12,746 nt of DNA from JAWVZB01 sp033722375 (GTDB taxonomy: Bacteria; Actinomycetota; Nitriliruptoria; Nitriliruptorales; Nitriliruptoraceae). The stretch spans positions 1-12,746 of the forward strand of contig JAWVZB010000089.1 of the NCBI GenBank assembly GCA_033722375.1. Direction: 5' to 3'. Positions 1 through 6,229 of the stretch are shown here, piece after piece. Under the pieces are notes generated by a model. The model did not search any database and had not been told where the DNA came from. It was given only the letters and a program-made list of their open reading frames with translations. Made by a program: the position numbers and the translations under genes. Position 1 is the first letter of the stretch, and every line of letters begins with the position of its first letter.

Positions 1-253
1 AGGTCAGCAGGGTGGCACGGTCGGAGCCGATCAGCCGGCACACGTTGGTCAAGAAGATGTCGAGCGGCAGCCCCTCCACCGCCTCGCACACGCCGCTGCC
101 GATCACCCGTCCCAGCTTGCGCACCGCTCGCGCTACGAACTTGTCCGCGGCCTGGACGAACTCGACCGCCGCAGCCAGATCAGCCGCCAGCTCACCCACC
201 GGCGGCACCGCCGGCGGCTCGGAAGAAGTGGTGGAGGTCTGGTTCGAGGTCAT
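1..253 (-). CDS. Probable DUF222/HNH endonuclease family protein, N-terminal part only
   Basis: The first 84 codons of a minus-strand gene are present, starting at an ATG (251-253) and running off the window edge. The N-terminus is Ser/Thr/Pro-rich and looks disordered. It is followed by an alpha-helical stretch (about residues 20-60) and the segment GLPLDIFLTNVCRLIGSDRA (about 61-80). A Leu-Pro motif followed by a helix ending in an Asp-Arg and a hydrophobic turn resembles the start of DUF222 domains, which in actinobacteria usually precede a C-terminal HNH nuclease. These genes are often multi-copy. The nuclease motif itself would lie outside the window, so the assignment rests on the N-terminal pattern only. 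A -10-like hexamer ends six bases before the ATG and no strong ribosome binding site is visible, which suggests a leaderless transcript. Confidence 0.5.
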   Translation of the reverse strand, partial: MTSNQTSTTSSEPPAVPPVGELAADLAAAVEFVQAADKFVARAVRKLGRVIGSGVCEAVEGLPLDIFLTNVCRLIGSDRATLLT

Positions 254-259
254 GCAGCC

Positions 260-265
260 ACTCTA
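260..265 (-). promoter_or_regulatory. Candidate -10 element (TAGAGT), leaderless configuration
   Basis: Read on the minus strand, TAGAGT fits the actinobacterial TANNNT consensus. It ends six bases before the ATG of the DUF222-like gene, so the transcript would start at or next to the start codon. No clear -35 element is seen. The spacing matches leaderless genes known from actinobacteria; its use here is inferred. Confidence 0.4.
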
Positions 266-321
266 CGTGGGGGGTGTGACATGTCCCGAACTGGTGTTCG
301 CCCACCTGTGGACAACCCGGA

Positions 322-633
322 TCAGGCGTCGTCGAAGTCCCTGACCGCCTCGTAGAGGAAGCACGAACGGCAGTCGTCCAGCTGCTCGGCGCGCTCGACC
401 TCCCACGTCTCGCCGGTCTCGAACACGGCCTCCTCGCCGTGATCACAGAAGACGTGCAGCAGGTCGGTGTCGGACGCCTGCGGGAAGGGGTTGCCGTTGT
501 TGTCCGTGACGAGGCGGACCTCAGCACCCTTGGGCAGTCCCCTGGACGGTGCCTTGATTATCCGGTCGTGGGGCCGCAACTCCCGGGTCGCGATCCTGAC
601 GACCCCATCCCGTTCCACGAGATCCTCCATCAT
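322..633 (-). CDS. Hypothetical protein, 103 residues, with CxxC motif
   Basis: I do not recognise the family. The protein has no signal peptide or membrane segment, so it is probably cytosolic. It is acidic toward the C-terminus and has three cysteines: Cys63 in FCDHG, and Cys88 and Cys91 in a C-R-S-C motif. Together with His60 and His65 these could bind a metal or be redox active, but that is only a possibility. The start is ambiguous between two adjacent ATGs (631-633 or 628-630). A GAGG lies four or seven bases upstream, so the second ATG fits ribosome binding better. A TAGGCT -10-like hexamer lies 14 bases upstream of the first ATG. The gene is divergent from nth and in the same direction as the DUF222-like gene, 68 bases before it. 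The composition looks protein-like and no rival frame is convincing. Confidence 0.65.
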   Translation of the reverse strand: MMEDLVERDGVVRIATRELRPHDRIIKAPSRGLPKGAEVRLVTDNNGNPFPQASDTDLLHVFCDHGEEAVFETGETWEVERAEQLDDCRSCFLYEAVRDFDDA

Positions 634-647
634 CGCGCCTCATGAGC

Positions 648-653
648 AGCCTA
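648..653 (-). promoter_or_regulatory. Candidate -10 element (TAGGCT) for the 103-residue hypothetical protein
   Basis: On the minus strand TAGGCT is a typical high-GC actinobacterial -10 sequence. It lies 14 bases upstream of the first ATG, which would give a leader of only about seven bases. No clear -35 element is visible. The divergent nth promoter candidate lies 40 bases away. Confidence 0.4.
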
Positions 654-692
654 GAGGTCGCTGCCGGGGATCTGAACGAATCGTCTGGGCAC

Positions 693-698
693 TACCCT
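693..698 (+). promoter_or_regulatory. Candidate -10 element (TACCCT) for nth
   Basis: TACCCT fits TANNNT and ends ten bases before the nth ATG. No ribosome binding site can be seen between it and the start, so nth is probably translated from a leaderless or near-leaderless mRNA. The same hexamer precedes ispH in this window. Confidence 0.4.
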
Positions 699-708
699 CG
701 CGCGATCC

Positions 709-1395
709 ATGGTGGACATCCCCGACGACCTCGACCGCGACCGCGGCAAGACGCTGCGCGCCCCGATCATCCTCGACCTCCTGGACGAGGAGCTCCCGGA
801 CGCCGAGATCGCGCTCCAGTACCGGGACCGCTGGCAGCTCCTCGTCGCCACCATCCTCTCCGCGCAGGCGACCGACGTGAAGGTCAACGAGGTCACGCCG
901 ACCCTCTTCGAGGAGCTGCCGGACCCGGAATCCACCGCCGAGGCGAGCCGCGAGGAGATCGAGGAGCTGATCAACTCGCTCGGCCTCTTCCGTCAGAAGG
1001 CCAAGAACATCCAACGGTCGGCACGGTTGATCCTCGAGCGCCACGGCGGCGAGGTCCCCGACACCATGGAGGAGCTCACCGAGCTGCCCGGGGTGGCGCG
1101 GAAGACCGCGAACGTGGTGCTGTCGAACGGGTTCGGGAAGAACGAGGGCGTGGTCGTCGACACGCATGTCAAGCGGCTGTCGCGGCGCTTGCGGTTCACG
1201 AAGCACGAAGACCCCAAGAAGATCGAGCAGGATCTGATGCGGCTGTTCCCGCAGGAGCGGTGGCTCGACGTGGCGGACCTGTTGATCCACCACGGACGGC
1301 GCACCTGTTCGGCACGCAACCCCGAGTGCGAGGACTGCGTCATCGAGCCGCTGTGTCCCTCGAGCCAGGTGGCGGGGCGCAAGGACAAGGCGTGA
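709..1395 (+). CDS. nth: Endonuclease III (DNA glycosylase/AP lyase)
   Basis: This is a base-excision-repair enzyme that removes oxidised pyrimidines and cleaves the resulting abasic site. All hallmarks are visible in its 228 residues. The helix-hairpin-helix LPGVARKTANVV (126-137) carries the catalytic lysine Lys132, and VDTHVKR (150-156) carries the catalytic aspartate Asp151. The C-terminal iron-sulfur loop has cysteines 200, 207, 210 and 216 in the expected C-x6-C-x2-C-x5-C spacing. Length is normal for the family, with a slightly longer N-terminus than E. coli Nth. The ATG at 709 is used because a -10-like hexamer lies just upstream and the conserved fold begins by about residue 16. The gene is monocistronic, facing trkH across a hairpin. 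Confidence 0.97.
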   Translation: MVDIPDDLDRDRGKTLRAPIILDLLDEELPDAEIALQYRDRWQLLVATILSAQATDVKVNEVTPTLFEELPDPESTAEASREEIEELINSLGLFRQKAKNIQRSARLILERHGGEVPDTMEELTELPGVARKTANVVLSNGFGKNEGVVVDTHVKRLSRRLRFTKHEDPKKIEQDLMRLFPQERWLDVADLLIHHGRRTCSARNPECEDCVIEPLCPSSQVAGRKDKA

Positions 1396-1398
1396 GCA

Positions 1399-1418
1399 CC
1401 GGGGCGACTGCGCCCCGG
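1399..1418. terminator. Hairpin between convergent nth and trkH, possible bidirectional terminator
   Basis: A perfect 8-bp stem (CCGGGGCG at 1399-1406 with CGCCCCGG at 1411-1418) encloses a four-base loop. It occupies most of the 33-base gap between the nth and trkH stop codons. There is no T tract on either side, so it is not a textbook intrinsic terminator. High-GC actinobacteria often use hairpins without a U tract, and the position between convergent genes supports a terminating role. Confidence 0.6.
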
Positions 1419-1428
1419 GACCGTCCGG

Positions 1429-2934
1429 TCAGAGCCGTCCCCTGAACATCGCGGCGAGGTAGCCGATGAAGGCGAAGGCGGTCATGAACTCGAGCCGCCC
1501 CAGCCACATCTGGATCAGGTAGGTGACCTTGAGTGGGGTGGCGAGGTCCGGGGACAGGACCCCGATCGACAGCCCCACGTTCGCCGCGGCCGACGTGGAC
1601 TCGAACAGGGCTTCCTCGAACTGGAAGCCGTAGTAGACGCCGAGGATCGCCCCCGCCCCGTAAGACAGCAGGAACAGCACGAGCACGGTGATCGCGCCCC
1701 GCACCTCGCTGTCGCGCAGGATCTGCCGCCGGTTCGAGTGGTAGCTCGACACGACCAGCGCCGACTCGGGCACGAGCAAGCGTCGGATGTCACGGACGAC
1801 CGACTTGACGGTGATCCCGACCCGGATCGCCTTGATTCCGCCGGCGGTCGAGGACGCCATGCCGCCGAGTGCCATGGCCATGACGATCCCGGCGGGTGCG
1901 ATCAGCCCCCACTCGGTGCTGAAGAGGCGCCCCGAGGTCACCGAGAAGCCCGTGCCGGTGTGGGCTGACAGCAGCGTGAAGGCTCCCTTCCGGAACAGTC
2001 CGCCGACCCGCTCGTAGGCGCCGGCGTGAGCCAGCCCGGTGAGCACGATCGCGAGCAACCCGAAGACGGTGACCGCGAGGGTGCGCGTCTCGAGGTTCAG
2101 CCACAGTTCGCGGCGACGTCCTCGCCACAACGCGAAGTGCAGCCCGAACGACAACGTCCCGGCGATCATCAGCACCATGACGACCATCTCGAGCGCCGCA
2201 GAGTGGTAGTACGCGATGGAGCTGCTCATGGGCGAGAACCCACCGGTGTCGAACGCAGCCATGAACAGGTTGAACCCGTGGTAGAGCGCGGTCGGGAGCC
2301 GCAATCCGGCGGCCGACGCGGCCCACGTCAGGGCTGCCGTACCGACCACCGCGTACGCCAACGCGACCCCGTAGATGAACCGGGCGGTCCGGACCACGTT
2401 GGGGACGATGCGTTCGTCGCGTCCCTCTGCGACGTAGAGCGTGCCGACCTGTGCTCCGGAGGTGGCGAACATCGTGAGCACCACGATCACGATGCCCTGC
2501 CCACCGGCGAAGTGCGTGAGATGGCGCAGGAGGTTCATCGAACGGGAGAGATGATCGAGGTCCTGGATCGTGGCCAGCCCCGAGGTGGTCAACCCCGACA
2601 TGGCGTCGAAGTAGGCGTCGAGGTAGCTCGCGAAGTGCCCGGAGAGGAACAAGGGGATCGCCACGAACAGCGGGCCCAGGAGCCAGGAGACCGCCACGCT
2701 GACCAGCCCGTGGGACCAGTCGAGTTCCTGTCGGGTGAACAGCAGCGCCTCTGAGGTCCGGCCGACGATGATCGCGATCGCAGCGCCGATCAGCAGCGCG
2801 GTGGCGCTGTTCCAGTCTCCGGCCGGGACCGCGAACACGAGGGGGAGGAGCAGCAACACGCCGACGCCGGTGAGCACCTTCCCCACGTAGAAGCCGATGG
2901 TGCGGAAGTCGTCGCGATCGGGCCTGATCAGCAT
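1429..2934 (-). CDS. trkH: TrkH-family potassium uptake channel subunit
   Basis: This is the membrane subunit that conducts K+ into the cell, working with TrkA-type cytosolic regulators. The 501-residue protein is hydrophobic throughout. It shows the four-fold pore-loop repeat of the SKT superfamily: filter segments TTSGL (116-120), DTGGF (229-233), HTGTGF (325-330) and ANVGLS (451-456), each containing the conserved pore glycine. SSTAGGIK (361-368) matches the conserved TrkH loop near the third repeat. The length is typical. The ATG begins one base after the stop codon of the upstream OB-fold-like gene, so translation is probably coupled. It is the last gene of a five-gene operon that also encodes two TrkA proteins, which supports TrkH over a stand-alone KtrB. 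Ion selectivity (K+ versus Na+) cannot be settled from sequence alone. Confidence 0.95.
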   Translation of the reverse strand: MLIRPDRDDFRTIGFYVGKVLTGVGVLLLLPLVFAVPAGDWNSATALLIGAAIAIIVGRTSEALLFTRQELDWSHGLVSVAVSWLLGPLFVAIPLFLSGHFASYLDAYFDAMSGLTTSGLATIQDLDHLSRSMNLLRHLTHFAGGQGIVIVVLTMFATSGAQVGTLYVAEGRDERIVPNVVRTARFIYGVALAYAVVGTAALTWAASAAGLRLPTALYHGFNLFMAAFDTGGFSPMSSSIAYYHSAALEMVVMVLMIAGTLSFGLHFALWRGRRRELWLNLETRTLAVTVFGLLAIVLTGLAHAGAYERVGGLFRKGAFTLLSAHTGTGFSVTSGRLFSTEWGLIAPAGIVMAMALGGMASSTAGGIKAIRVGITVKSVVRDIRRLLVPESALVVSSYHSNRRQILRDSEVRGAITVLVLFLLSYGAGAILGVYYGFQFEEALFESTSAAANVGLSIGVLSPDLATPLKVTYLIQMWLGRLEFMTAFAFIGYLAAMFRGRL

Positions 2935-2935
2935 G

Positions 2936-3622
2936 TCAACGGCTCCGGCGGGAGCGTCGCTCCCAGACGATCACGCCCGCGGCGAGCACCACGAGGCCGA
3001 TGGCGACGACGGCCTGGGCGGTGTGGAAGGGCCGGGCGAGAGGTTCCGCAGGAGCCAGTACCTGGGCAGCGTGGGCGCGGATCGTGAGTCCACCGCCGTC
3101 CTGATCGTCGACACGATGGACGACGCCCTCGACCTGGAGGACGTCCCCGCGCCACTGCGGTCCTCCCGGTCGCTGCGCGAGGTCCGCGAGACCGTCGGGC
3201 AGCCACACCGAGAGTCCGGAGCTGTAGCCAGCGAACTCCCCACTGGCCGGCAGGGGGCCGACCTCGAGCGCGTAGGCATCGTCGTTCAGCTGGACCCACG
3301 CCCCGCCATCGCGTCGCAGGACGTCGCCGACCACCTCACCGACGTAGGTCACGGTCTCGCCGTCGAAGCGGAAGGGGCACTCGACGAGAGCGGCCGAGGT
3401 GGTGCGGGCGTCGGCGGCCGGCGGTGGCGGGTCAGGCTCGTCCCTGCCACGACGGCAGGTCAGCAGGTTCGGCGTGACGGCGTCGGCAACGCCCGCGACC
3501 ATCGCCTCGGAGGGCGCCAGGGGGCGGGTGCGCTCGAGCTGGAGCACGACGGCGATGGCGGCCAGGATGGTGAGCGCACCCGCGAGCACCCGGAGTCGCA
3601 GATCCGTTCGGCTCCGTGGCAT
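2936..3622 (-). CDS. Membrane-anchored protein with OB-fold-like core, Trk operon
   Basis: This 228-residue protein has no firm family assignment. It begins with a basic N-terminus and a membrane segment (about 11-28). A Pro-rich linker (62-70) follows, then a soluble beta-rich region (about 88-188), a second membrane segment (about 202-220) and an Arg-rich cytoplasmic tail. The core reads like an OB-fold: VTYVGEVVGDVL (91-102), then WVQLNDD (109-115), then GDVLQVEGVVHRV (159-171). With an Arg-rich end on each side, the core should face outside. Cys56 and Cys82 could form a disulfide there. The start lies ten bases after the stop of the 46-residue gene, with a GAGG between, and the stop is one base before the trkH ATG. 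This packing implies a function tied to potassium transport, perhaps assembly or gating of TrkH, but that is inference from position. Confidence 0.85.
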   Translation of the reverse strand: MPRSRTDLRLRVLAGALTILAAIAVVLQLERTRPLAPSEAMVAGVADAVTPNLLTCRRGRDEPDPPPPAADARTTSAALVECPFRFDGETVTYVGEVVGDVLRRDGGAWVQLNDDAYALEVGPLPASGEFAGYSSGLSVWLPDGLADLAQRPGGPQWRGDVLQVEGVVHRVDDQDGGGLTIRAHAAQVLAPAEPLARPFHTAQAVVAIGLVVLAAGVIVWERRSRRSR

Positions 3623-3632
3623 CAGCCAGCCC

Positions 3633-3773
3633 TCACCAGATCAACGCGGTGAGGGCGGTCAGCAGCCACGTGATCCCCATCACGACGGCCGCCAGGGCCA
3701 CCACGATCGTGATGCCGCTCGCCGCCTGCCGGAGGATCGAACCCCCGCGTTCGTAGGCGCCCCGCTGGCTCAT
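3633..3773 (-). CDS. Small single-pass membrane protein (46 residues), Trk operon
   Basis: A short gene lies between the trkA-like and OB-fold-like genes. Its ATG (3771-3773) overlaps the stop codon of the upstream trkA-like gene in an ATGA arrangement, and it ends with TGA at 3633-3635. Residues 1-16 are polar and basic (R4, R9, R15). Residues 20-46 are almost entirely hydrophobic with two Trp, so it should be a single membrane helix with the N-terminus inside and almost no tail outside. Without it there would be an unexplained 148-base hole in an otherwise tightly packed operon. It could be a small accessory subunit of the transporter, as KdpF is for KdpABC, but no sequence similarity to KdpF is claimed. 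Short ORFs can be fortuitous; the coupling and composition argue against that here. Confidence 0.75.
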   Translation of the reverse strand: MSQRGAYERGGSILRQAASGITIVVALAAVVMGITWLLTALTALIW

Positions 3774-4441
3774 GCCTCACCCAGCAGCAGCGAGCTGACC
3801 GTGTCCTCGAGCTCCGGAGTGGTGAGGACGACGACCTCGTCGCCGGGGCGGACCTCGGTCTCGCCTCGGGGGATGATGGTCTCGTCACCCCGGAAGAAGG
3901 CCACGAGCACGGCCTCGAACGGCAACCCGAGGTCTCGCACGAGTCGCGGCTCCGCGGGAGCGGCCTCGTCGTCCCCATCGGGGATCCGCAGCTCGACGAG
4001 GCTCACCCTGCCGCCCTTCAGCGTCGTGAGGTGGATGAGTTCGCCGACCGAGAACTCGTGCTCGAGCAGTTCCGAGATGAGCCGTGTCGAGGACACCGCC
4101 TCGATGTCGAGCGTCTCGAAGATCTCGACGTTCTTGGGGGTGTTGACCCGCGCGATCGCACGCTTCACCCCGAACTCGACCTTGGCGAGCTGACAGGCGA
4201 CGAGGTTGTCGTCGTCCTCGTGGGTCGTGGCGACGAACACGTCGGCACGGTCGAGGTGAGCTTGTTCGAGGTAGCGGACGTCGCAGGCATCACCCTCGAT
4301 GACCAGGACGTCGGTCTCGGCGACGAGCCGCTCCGCTCGACCTGGCACCCGCTCGATGATCGTGACGTCATGACGCTTCGCCAGGAGGTCCTTGGCGATG
4401 TAGCGCCCGATCCTGCCTCCGCCGGCGATCACGACGTACAC
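3770..4441 (-). CDS. trkA: TrkA-like potassium uptake regulatory protein (second of pair)
   Basis: This 223-residue cytosolic RCK protein gates the TrkH channel through nucleotide binding. The N-terminal Rossmann domain opens with VVIAGGGRIG (3-12; Gly7, Gly9, Gly12), and an acidic residue, Glu30, ends the second strand, as expected for NAD(H) binding. DDDNLVACQLAK (76-87) matches the conserved TrkA-N helix. From about residue 134 a TrkA-C domain follows, with the usual RPGDEVVVLT near the end (198-207). I place the start at GTG 4439-4441 because the glycine motif begins immediately after it and a purine-rich GGGGGGAG lies upstream. A longer in-frame extension would be low-complexity sequence that reads through the preceding gene. 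It lies 22 bases downstream of the first TrkA gene and overlaps the next gene by four bases. Confidence 0.93.
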   Translation of the reverse strand: MYVVIAGGGRIGRYIAKDLLAKRHDVTIIERVPGRAERLVAETDVLVIEGDACDVRYLEQAHLDRADVFVATTHEDDDNLVACQLAKVEFGVKRAIARVNTPKNVEIFETLDIEAVSSTRLISELLEHEFSVGELIHLTTLKGGRVSLVELRIPDGDDEAAPAEPRLVRDLGLPFEAVLVAFFRGDETIIPRGETEVRPGDEVVVLTTPELEDTVSSLLLGEA

Positions 4442-4463
4442 GAGCTGAGCTCCCCCCGGCGGC

Positions 4464-5138
4464 TCACGACCGGCTCCGATGCTCGTGCGCTGCCTCGACG
4501 AGCCCCTCCAGGCGTCGCTCCGTGCCCCTCCTGACGGCGGCGGTGACGAGGTCGCCCCGTTCGAGCCGGTCGTCTGCCGAGGGGACGAACACGCGCCGGC
4601 CACGTTGGATCGCGGCGATTCGCAGGCGCCCGTCGAGCTCGAAGTCATCCACGCTCATGCCGTGCGCATGGGAGCTGATCACCATCTCCACGACGGAGAC
4701 GTCGCCGTGTTCGAAGTCGAGGTGGCGGGGGAAGCTGTCCTCCCGGAACTCGTTCAGGAACAGTTTCGCGAGCACCCCGGTGCCGGAGACGTACCGGACC
4801 CCCAGCTTGCGGTAGACCGCTTCGCGCTCGGGGTTGAACAGCCGCGCGACTGCCCGGGGGACGCCGTACAGGTGCTCGGCGATCTCGACCGCCATCAGGT
4901 TCGCGTTGTCGAAGCGGGTGACGGCGATCAGCCCTTCTGCACGAGCGATCCCGGCATCCTCGAGGATGTCGCGGTCCGTGACGTTGCCGACGATCGTCTC
5001 GCCGTTGAAGGCGGAACCGAGCCGGTCGAAGGCGAACTCGTCGATGTCGAGCACAACGACGTCGTTGTCCGGCTCGCGCGACAGGTGCTCGGCCACCTCC
5101 GCCCCGAGACGTCCGCATCCGCCGACGATGATGTGCAC
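4464..5138 (-). CDS. trkA: TrkA-like potassium uptake regulatory protein (first of pair)
   Basis: This is the first gene of the Trk operon and encodes a 224-residue RCK protein. The nucleotide-binding motif VGGCGRLG (5-12) starts at once, with Asp31 at the end of strand two, and FDNANLMAVEIA (76-87) is the conserved TrkA-N helix. The C-terminal half carries the TrkA-C domain, with RLERGDLVTAAV (191-202) near the end. It is diverged from its neighbour, so the pair is probably an old duplication forming a hetero-oligomeric ring. Adjacent TrkA pairs are known in actinobacteria, for example CeoB and CeoC of Mycobacterium tuberculosis. The start is taken as GTG 5136-5138, with GGAGG 12 to 16 bases upstream. 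Extending further would add a basic, unconserved stretch overlapping ispH on the other strand. Confidence 0.92.
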   Translation of the reverse strand: MHIIVGGCGRLGAEVAEHLSREPDNDVVVLDIDEFAFDRLGSAFNGETIVGNVTDRDILEDAGIARAEGLIAVTRFDNANLMAVEIAEHLYGVPRAVARLFNPEREAVYRKLGVRYVSGTGVLAKLFLNEFREDSFPRHLDFEHGDVSVVEMVISSHAHGMSVDDFELDGRLRIAAIQRGRRVFVPSADDRLERGDLVTAAVRRGTERRLEGLVEAAHEHRSRS

Positions 5139-5160
5139 GGCCGGCAGCTCCCTCCGAACG

Positions 5161-5189
5161 GACCGTGCCCAGTATGCCGTGACACGGTC
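5161..5189. repeat. Inverted repeat in the trk/ispH divergent region, possible operator
   Basis: GACCGTG (5161-5167) and CACGGTC (5183-5189) form a perfect 7-bp inverted repeat around a 15-base centre. The centre contains, on the minus strand, CATACT, a possible -10 hexamer for the trk operon. A repeat flanking a promoter element is the usual layout of a repressor site, or it may only form a hairpin. This is inference from position. Confidence 0.35.
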
Positions 5190-5222
5190 GCGACGAGCCG
5201 CAGCCAGCAGTGGAGCCGCCGA

Positions 5223-5228
5223 TACCCT
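5223..5228 (+). promoter_or_regulatory. Candidate -10 element (TACCCT) for ispH, leaderless configuration
   Basis: TACCCT fits TANNNT and ends seven bases before the ispH GTG. Transcription would then begin at the start codon itself. The nearest purine-rich sequence (GGAG at 5212-5215) is 20 bases from the GTG, too far to act as a ribosome binding site, which agrees with leaderless translation. No -35 element is recognisable. Confidence 0.45.
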
Positions 5229-5235
5229 GCGAGTC

Positions 5236-6219
5236 GTGAGCACTCCCCACACCCTCCTTCTGGCGGCCCCGCGCGGTTTCTGCGCCGGGGTGGACCGCGC
5301 GGTGCTCATCGTCGAGAAGGCACTCGAGGCGTTCGGGGCGCCGGTCTACGTCCGGCACGAGATCGTGCACAACAAGCACGTGGTCGAGTCCCTGCGCCGC
5401 AAGGGAGCGGTCTTCGTCGAGGACGAGACCGAGGTTCCCGAGGGCGCGGTCATCGTGTTCTCGGCCCACGGCTCCCCGCCCGAGGCGTTCGAGAACTCCA
5501 AGCGCCTGAACCACACCCTGATCGACGCCACCTGCCCGCTCGTCACCAAGGTGCACAACGAGGCGCGCCGCTACGCCGCCGGGCAGAAGGACATCGTGCT
5601 GATCGGCCACGAGGGCCATCAGGAGGTCATCGGGACCATGGGGCAGGCGCCCCGATCGATCCACCTCGTCGAGACCACCGACGACGTCGACGCACTCGAT
5701 CTCGATGCTGACGCCGACGTGGCCTACATCACCCAGACCACCCTGTCGATGGACGAGACGGCCGGGATCGTCGACCGGCTCCGGCAGCGCTTCCCGACGG
5801 TCGAACAGCCCAAGAAGGACGACATCTGCTACGCGACGCAGAACCGTCAGGACGCGGTCAAGCGGCTCGCCGGCCGGTGTGACCTGATCCTGGTCGTCGG
5901 CTCGCAGAACTCGTCGAACTCGAAGCGGCTGGTCGAGGTGGCACGCGACCACGGCACCGACGCCCACCTGGTCGACGACGCCACCGAGATCGACGAGGAC
6001 TGGCTCGACGGGGTCGAGGTCGTGGGACTGACCTCCGGTGCCAGCGCCCCCGAGGACCTCGTCGAGGAGGTCGTGGCGTGGTTCCGCGAGCGCGGTACGT
6101 CGACCGTCGACACCGTGACCGTGGTGGACGAGGACGTCGAGTTCGCAATGCCCGCCGTGCTGGCTCGCGAGCTCGCCGCCGCAGGCGCGCTCGACGAGGA
6201 CCACTCCCGCTCCGCCTGA
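5236..6219 (+). CDS. ispH: 4-hydroxy-3-methylbut-2-enyl diphosphate reductase
   Basis: This is the last enzyme of the MEP pathway, reducing HMBPP to IPP and DMAPP with an iron-sulfur cluster. The 327 residues carry the three cluster cysteines: Cys16 in PRGFCAGVDRA, Cys100 in DATCPLVTKVH and Cys198 in DDICYATQNRQ. The active-site histidines and acid are also present: His45 in EIVHN, His78 in SAHG, and His128 and Glu130 in GHEGHQEV. The substrate-binding NSSNS (225-229) and GASAP (268-272) are intact. Length and motif spacing match E. coli IspH with a four-residue longer N-terminus. GTG 5236 is the start because the conserved strand begins immediately after it and a -10 hexamer sits seven bases upstream. 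It is divergent from the trk operon. Its stop lies only ten bases from that of the convergent RNase D-like gene. Confidence 0.97.
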   Translation: MSTPHTLLLAAPRGFCAGVDRAVLIVEKALEAFGAPVYVRHEIVHNKHVVESLRRKGAVFVEDETEVPEGAVIVFSAHGSPPEAFENSKRLNHTLIDATCPLVTKVHNEARRYAAGQKDIVLIGHEGHQEVIGTMGQAPRSIHLVETTDDVDALDLDADADVAYITQTTLSMDETAGIVDRLRQRFPTVEQPKKDDICYATQNRQDAVKRLAGRCDLILVVGSQNSSNSKRLVEVARDHGTDAHLVDDATEIDEDWLDGVEVVGLTSGASAPEDLVEEVVAWFRERGTSTVDTVTVVDEDVEFAMPAVLARELAAAGALDEDHSRSA

Positions 6220-6229
6220 CGCGGCCCGC

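Noticed and set aside
307..315. Single DnaA-box-like 9-mer (TTGTCCACA on the minus strand)
   Set aside because: It matches the high-GC actinobacterial DnaA box, but I noticed no cluster, and no dnaA, dnaN or gyr gene or AT-rich segment is nearby. One copy can occur by chance.
4442..4648. Upstream extension of the second trkA-like gene to a 292-residue protein
   Set aside because: The extra 69 residues are low-complexity and overlap the preceding trkA-like coding sequence. The glycine motif begins immediately after GTG 4439-4441.
5139..5309. Upstream extension of the first trkA-like gene to a 281-residue protein
   Set aside because: It would overlap the start of ispH and add a basic stretch unlike TrkA proteins. 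GTG 5136-5138 has a GGAGG upstream.
6220..6229. Terminator between ispH and the RNase D-like gene
   Set aside because: Only ten bases separate the stop codons, and the best pairing I find around them is four base pairs.
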